From the NCBI GenBank assembly GCA_929200295.1, contig CAKMZE010000014.1, positions 22,753-32,403 on the forward strand: a stretch of 9,651 nucleotides of DNA. Direction: 5' to 3'. Below, piece by piece: positions 6,726 to 9,651 of the stretch (positions are counted from its first letter, which is position 1; each line of letters begins with the position of its first letter). Made by a program: the position numbers and the translations under genes. The notes under the pieces are model-generated. The model searched no databases. It had not been told where the DNA came from and saw only the letters and a list, made by a program, of their open reading frames with translations. The stretch comes from an uncultured Alphaproteobacteria bacterium (GTDB lineage: Bacteria; Pseudomonadota; Alphaproteobacteria; Rhodobacterales; Rhodobacteraceae).

Positions 6726-7661
6726 ATGAGCACCAGCCGCCATACCAAAGTTTTGATTATTGGCTCAGGCCCTGCGGGCTATTCTGCGGGTGTTTACGCC
6801 GCGCGTGCTATGATTAATCCTGTTCTTATTCAAGGGATTGAGCCAGGCGGTCAGCTGACCACCACAACCGAGGTTGAAAATTGGCCTGGTGACACACAGG
6901 TCCAAGGGCCGGATCTGATGGTCAGAATGGAAGCGCATGCACGCGAAATGGGCTGTGAGATTGTTGGCGATATCGTCACGTCACTTGATCTGTCAAAGCG
7001 TCCCTTTATGGCCCAAACCGATAGCGGCACGGTCTGGACCGCAGATGCAGTTATTCTTTGCACTGGCGCGCGGGCCAAATGGCTCGGTCTGCCATCTGAA
7101 GAGAAGTTCAAAGGCTTTGGCGTCTCGGCCTGTGCGACCTGTGATGGGTTCTTTTACCGCGGACAAGAGATCATCGTCGTAGGTGGTGGAAACACAGCCG
7201 TTGAAGAGGCGCTGTTTCTCACGAATTTTGCTTCAAAGGTGACGCTGGTTCATCGCCGTGATGAGTTGCGCTGCGAGAAGATCCTCGAAGACCGTCTGAT
7301 GAAAAACGAAAAGATCGAGCCACTGTGGTTTCACGAGGTAGAAGAGGTTTGCGGCACTGAGAGTCCATTGGGCGTAGAATCCGTGCGTGTGAAGCATACA
7401 AAAACGGGCGAAATCACAGAAATTCCGGCAAAGGGTCTGTTCATTGCGATCGGTCACGCACCTGCTTCAGAGCTGGTCAAAGATCAGCTAGAGCTGCACC
7501 ATGGCGGCTATGTTAAGGTCACGCCGGGCACGACAAAGACGGCTATTCCGGGCGTGTTCGCCGCAGGTGATTTAACCGATCACGTCTACCGTCAGGCTGT
7601 CACTTCTGCGGGTATGGGGTGTATGGCGGCGTTGGACGCTGAAAAATTTCTCGCTGAGTAA
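6726..7661 (+). CDS. trxB: Thioredoxin reductase (NADPH, low-molecular-weight type)
   Basis: A 311-residue cytoplasmic FAD enzyme that passes electrons from NADPH to thioredoxin. Seen directly: the N-terminal FAD-binding GSGPAG (13-18), GGQLTTTTEVENWPG (41-55), the redox-active disulfide CATC (C136 and C139, followed by DG), the NADPH-binding GGGNTA (153-158) with HRRD (176-179), and the C-terminal FAD motif GVFAAGDL (276-283). Length matches bacterial TrxB (about 310-320). The HRR residues favour NADPH, and CATC separates it from the ferredoxin-NADP reductase-like enzymes that lack the disulfide. The start ATG 6726 has AAGAGGG eight bases upstream. It is divergent from the Lrp-type regulator and followed by sat-cysC in the same direction with its own predicted promoter. 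Reduced thioredoxin is the usual electron donor for PAPS reduction, which links it to the next gene. Confidence 0.96.
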   Translation: MSTSRHTKVLIIGSGPAGYSAGVYAARAMINPVLIQGIEPGGQLTTTTEVENWPGDTQVQGPDLMVRMEAHAREMGCEIVGDIVTSLDLSKRPFMAQTDSGTVWTADAVILCTGARAKWLGLPSEEKFKGFGVSACATCDGFFYRGQEIIVVGGGNTAVEEALFLTNFASKVTLVHRRDELRCEKILEDRLMKNEKIEPLWFHEVEEVCGTESPLGVESVRVKHTKTGEITEIPAKGLFIAIGHAPASELVKDQLELHHGGYVKVTPGTTKTAIPGVFAAGDLTDHVYRQAVTSAGMGCMAALDAEKFLAE

Positions 7662-7858
7662 ATAAATCTTAGGTCTATGCCGCTCAACCCGTTGCGATGG
7701 GGTGATTGAGTGTGCCTAAAGTCCCCGTAACTTACCTGATATAATTGCGTTATACACAGCACATATTCACCAAATCCTCACCCCTGTGCTTGAATTTAGT
7801 CACAATCCTATCCTACCTGACCGCAAGATAACAAAAATAAATTTAGTGAGCAGCTAAA
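7662..7858 (+). promoter_or_regulatory. trxB/sat-cysC spacer with extended -10 promoter and long leader
   Basis: This 197-base spacer holds no gene I can support. TGATATAAT at 7737-7745 is a perfect extended -10 element (TGnTATAAT); no good -35 lies at the expected distance, as is common for extended -10 promoters. Transcription would begin near 7752, leaving a leader of about 107 bases before the ATG at 7859, rather AT-rich in its last 30 bases, with only a modest ribosome binding site (GTGAG, 7846-7850). Just after trxB, CTCAACCC (7683-7690) can pair with GGG and TTGAG (7700-7710) around a 3-base bulge, but no T run follows, so I see no clear trxB terminator. No riboswitch was recognised. 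Confidence 0.5.
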
Positions 7859-9568
7859 ATGACCATGAATCTCGCCCCGATTCCCGAGCTTTTCGTATCC
7901 TACGACTCTGCGCAAAAGTTGAAAGTTGAAGCCGCTGATCTGATCTCACATGATCTTACGCCGCGGCAGATTTGCGATCTTGAACTGTTGATGAACGGTG
8001 GGTTCAACCCGCTCAAAGGGTTCTTGTCTGAGGCTGATTATGACAGCGTTGTTGATACAATGCGCCTCAGCGATGGTCAGCTTTGGCCGATGCCGATCAC
8101 GCTTGATGTGTCAGAAGAGTTTGCTGACTCAATCGATTTGGGCGCAGACATTGCGCTACGCGACCAAGAGGGCGTGATCCTCGCCACGATGACCGTGACG
8201 GATAAATGGATCCCCAACAAAGCGCATGAAGCGACGCAAGTTTTTGGTGCTGATGATAGCGCACACCCTGCGGTGAATTATCTGCATAATCATGCGGGGG
8301 GCGTATACTTGGGCGGCCCAATAACAGGCATTCAACAGCCTGTGCATTATGATTTCCGCAGCCGCCGTGATACGCCTAATGAGTTGCGCGCGTATTTCCG
8401 CAAAATGGGCTGGCGCAAGGTCGTGGCATTCCAAACCCGTAACCCGCTGCACCGTGCCCACCAAGAGCTGACATTTCGCGCGGCAAAAGAGGCGCAAGCC
8501 AACCTGCTTATTCATCCCGTCGTGGGCATGACCAAGCCCGGCGATATTGACCACTTCACCCGTGTCCGCTGTTACGAGGCGGTCTTGGATCAATACCCAT
8601 CATCCACAACATCCATGTCGCTTTTGAATTTGGCGATGCGTATGGCCGGCCCGCGCGAGGCCGTGTGGCATGGCTTGATCCGCAAAAACCACGGCTGCAC
8701 ACATTTCATCGTTGGACGCGATCATGCGGGCCCAGGGCAAAACTCAGCGGGCGAGGATTTTTACGGCCCCTACGATGCGCAGGACCTTTTCCGAGAACAT
8801 CAGGATGAGATGGGCATCGAAATGCTCGACTTTAAACACATGGTTTATGTGCAAGACCGCGCGCAATATGAACCAGCGGATGAGATCGCGGATAAAGACA
8901 ATGTCACGGTGCTCAATATCTCTGGCACAGAGCTGCGTCGCCGTCTTGCCGAGGGGCTTGAAATCCCTGATTGGTTCTCTTTCCCCAGCGTTGTTGAAGA
9001 ACTGCGTCGTTCCCGTCCGCCACGGGCCAAGCAAGGGTTCACGGTGTTCTTCACTGGCTTCTCGGGCTCTGGCAAATCGACGATTGCAAATGCGTTGATG
9101 GTCAAACTGATGGAGATGGGCGGCCGCCCTGTCACCTTGCTGGATGGTGATATCGTGCGCAAAAACCTCTCATCCGAGCTTGGGTTTTCCAAAGAACATC
9201 GCGATTTGAATATTCGGCGCATTGGCTATGTCGCATCTGAGATCACGAAAAACGGCGGGATCGCGATCTGTGCGCCCATCGCACCCTACGCCACGACCCG
9301 CAGAGCCGTGCGCGAAGATATCGAAGCTTTTGGTGCCTTTATCGAAGTGCATGTGGCAACTTCAATCGAAGAATGCGAACGCCGGGACCGCAAGGGGCTT
9401 TATAAGCTCGCACGCGAAGGCAAGATCAAAGAGTTCACAGGGATTTCAGACCCTTACGATGTGCCTGAAAACCCAGAGCTGAGCATTGAAACGGAGAGCG
9501 TCGAGGTCGATAACTGCGCGCATCAGGTCATTCTCAAGCTCGAAAGCCTAGGCCTGATCAAGGCATAA
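7859..9568 (+). CDS. sat-cysC: Bifunctional ATP sulfurylase / adenylylsulfate (APS) kinase
   Basis: A 569-residue fusion that adenylates sulfate to APS and then phosphorylates it to PAPS, for sulfate assimilation or sulfation. The N-terminal PUA-like part (about 1-165) and the sulfurylase catalytic domain (about 170-385) show QTRNPLHRAH (192-201) and GRDHAGPG (286-293); these are the Sat-type motifs, not CysD/CysN. The C-terminal APS kinase (about 393-567) has the P-loop GFSGSGKST (400-408), LLDGD (427-431), NIRRIG (451-456) and the late KEFTGISDPY (524-533). Both halves look intact, unlike fungal enzymes whose kinase-like half is regulatory. The position of the phosphorylated serine of E. 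coli CysC (ISP motif) is alanine here (IAPY, 474-477). ATG 7859 is preferred over ATG 7865 because of the GTGAG eight bases upstream. The order Sat-kinase is the reverse of animal PAPS synthetase. No PAPS reductase gene is in the window. Confidence 0.96.
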   Translation: MTMNLAPIPELFVSYDSAQKLKVEAADLISHDLTPRQICDLELLMNGGFNPLKGFLSEADYDSVVDTMRLSDGQLWPMPITLDVSEEFADSIDLGADIALRDQEGVILATMTVTDKWIPNKAHEATQVFGADDSAHPAVNYLHNHAGGVYLGGPITGIQQPVHYDFRSRRDTPNELRAYFRKMGWRKVVAFQTRNPLHRAHQELTFRAAKEAQANLLIHPVVGMTKPGDIDHFTRVRCYEAVLDQYPSSTTSMSLLNLAMRMAGPREAVWHGLIRKNHGCTHFIVGRDHAGPGQNSAGEDFYGPYDAQDLFREHQDEMGIEMLDFKHMVYVQDRAQYEPADEIADKDNVTVLNISGTELRRRLAEGLEIPDWFSFPSVVEELRRSRPPRAKQGFTVFFTGFSGSGKSTIANALMVKLMEMGGRPVTLLDGDIVRKNLSSELGFSKEHRDLNIRRIGYVASEITKNGGIAICAPIAPYATTRRAVREDIEAFGAFIEVHVATSIEECERRDRKGLYKLAREGKIKEFTGISDPYDVPENPELSIETESVEVDNCAHQVILKLESLGLIKA

Positions 9569-9588
9569 CGCGCTTTATGCCTGATCAG
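9554..9588 (+). terminator. Terminator-like hairpin overlapping the sat-cysC stop codon
   Basis: CTGATCA (9554-9560) and GGCATAA (9562-9568) pair with TTATGCC (9575-9581) and TGATCAG (9582-9588). This makes a 14-bp stem broken only by a bulged A at 9561, with a six-base loop CGCGCT. The stop codon TAA (9566-9568) forms the top of the stem. The sequence after it (ATATATTTCTT) is AT-rich but not a clean T run, so it may be an intrinsic terminator of moderate strength or an mRNA-protecting stem. Confidence 0.6.
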
Positions 9589-9610
9589 ACATATATTTCT
9601 TAGGTTTTGA

Positions 9611-9642
9611 AATATCCCGGGGGTCTGGGGGCTGGCCCCCAG
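9611..9642. repeat. GC-rich hairpin resembling a dispersed Rhodobacterales intergenic repeat
   Basis: After the motif AATATCCCGGGGGT, CTGGGGG (9625-9631) and CCCCCAG (9636-9642) form a perfect 7-bp stem with loop CTGG. From memory, very similar AATATCCCGGGGG-plus-hairpin units are frequent between genes in Rhodobacterales genomes. In this window I see only one copy, and no gene begins before the window ends at 9651. Confidence 0.5.
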
Positions 9643-9651
9643 TGGTGGGTT

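Noticed and set aside
6256..6729. A 157-codon plus-strand open frame overlapping the Lrp-type gene and the trxB leader
   Set aside because: Mostly antisense to a real regulator, unusual composition, ends just inside trxB; no domain seen.
7683..7710. Bulged hairpin after trxB as a terminator
   Set aside because: The stem is short and interrupted and no T run follows, so it was kept only as a note in the spacer description.
1..9651. A search for a novel defence, mobile or biosynthetic system
   Set aside because: All six long genes plus the truncated thiolase fall into well-known core families, and no transposase, integrase, array of repeats or unexplained long open frame is present.

Overview
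The window looks like an ordinary stretch of chromosome from a marine alphaproteobacterium, most likely a Rhodobacterales (Roseobacter-group) species. This rests on remembered resemblance of the protein sequences (the FadA/FadB pair, an acyl-CoA synthetase opening GWMADETGLDKCP, a Sat-CysC fusion), on moderately GC-rich coding DNA, and on a GC-rich hairpin at the right edge that resembles the intergenic repeats of that group. No database search was possible. I see no mobile element, CRISPR array, tRNA or rRNA gene, and no convincing new biological system.

Left part (1-4332): a thiolase missing its N-terminus at the window edge is followed after 11 bases by a 731-residue FadB/FadJ-type multifunctional beta-oxidation protein. 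Together they carry out the last three steps of fatty-acid beta-oxidation. The pair ends at a clear rho-independent terminator (3373-3397). Pointing towards it on the minus strand is a ten-helix EamA/DMT-family transporter with a GTG start.

Middle part (4333-6558): a 98-base divergent spacer separates the transporter from an AMP-forming acyl-CoA synthetase, read on the plus strand from ATG 4431 (chosen by its ribosome binding site). It converges almost end to end, with a 7-base gap, on a minus-strand Lrp/AsnC regulator whose real start is 6558. The synthetase could supply acyl-CoA to the beta-oxidation pair, but its substrate cannot be read from sequence.

Right part (6559-9651): the Lrp gene is divergent from trxB (thioredoxin reductase). 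The 167-base spacer holds a good Lrp promoter whose -35 overlaps the palindrome TTGCGCAA, a repeat of the same motif exactly 21 bases away, and an inverted repeat that could pair with the trxB ribosome binding site. After a 197-base spacer with an extended -10 promoter comes a fused ATP sulfurylase-APS kinase (Sat-CysC), which turns sulfate into PAPS. TrxB and Sat-CysC are functionally linked, because PAPS reduction normally draws electrons from thioredoxin. The sat-cysC stop codon lies inside a 14-bp hairpin, and a second GC-rich hairpin follows at the window end.
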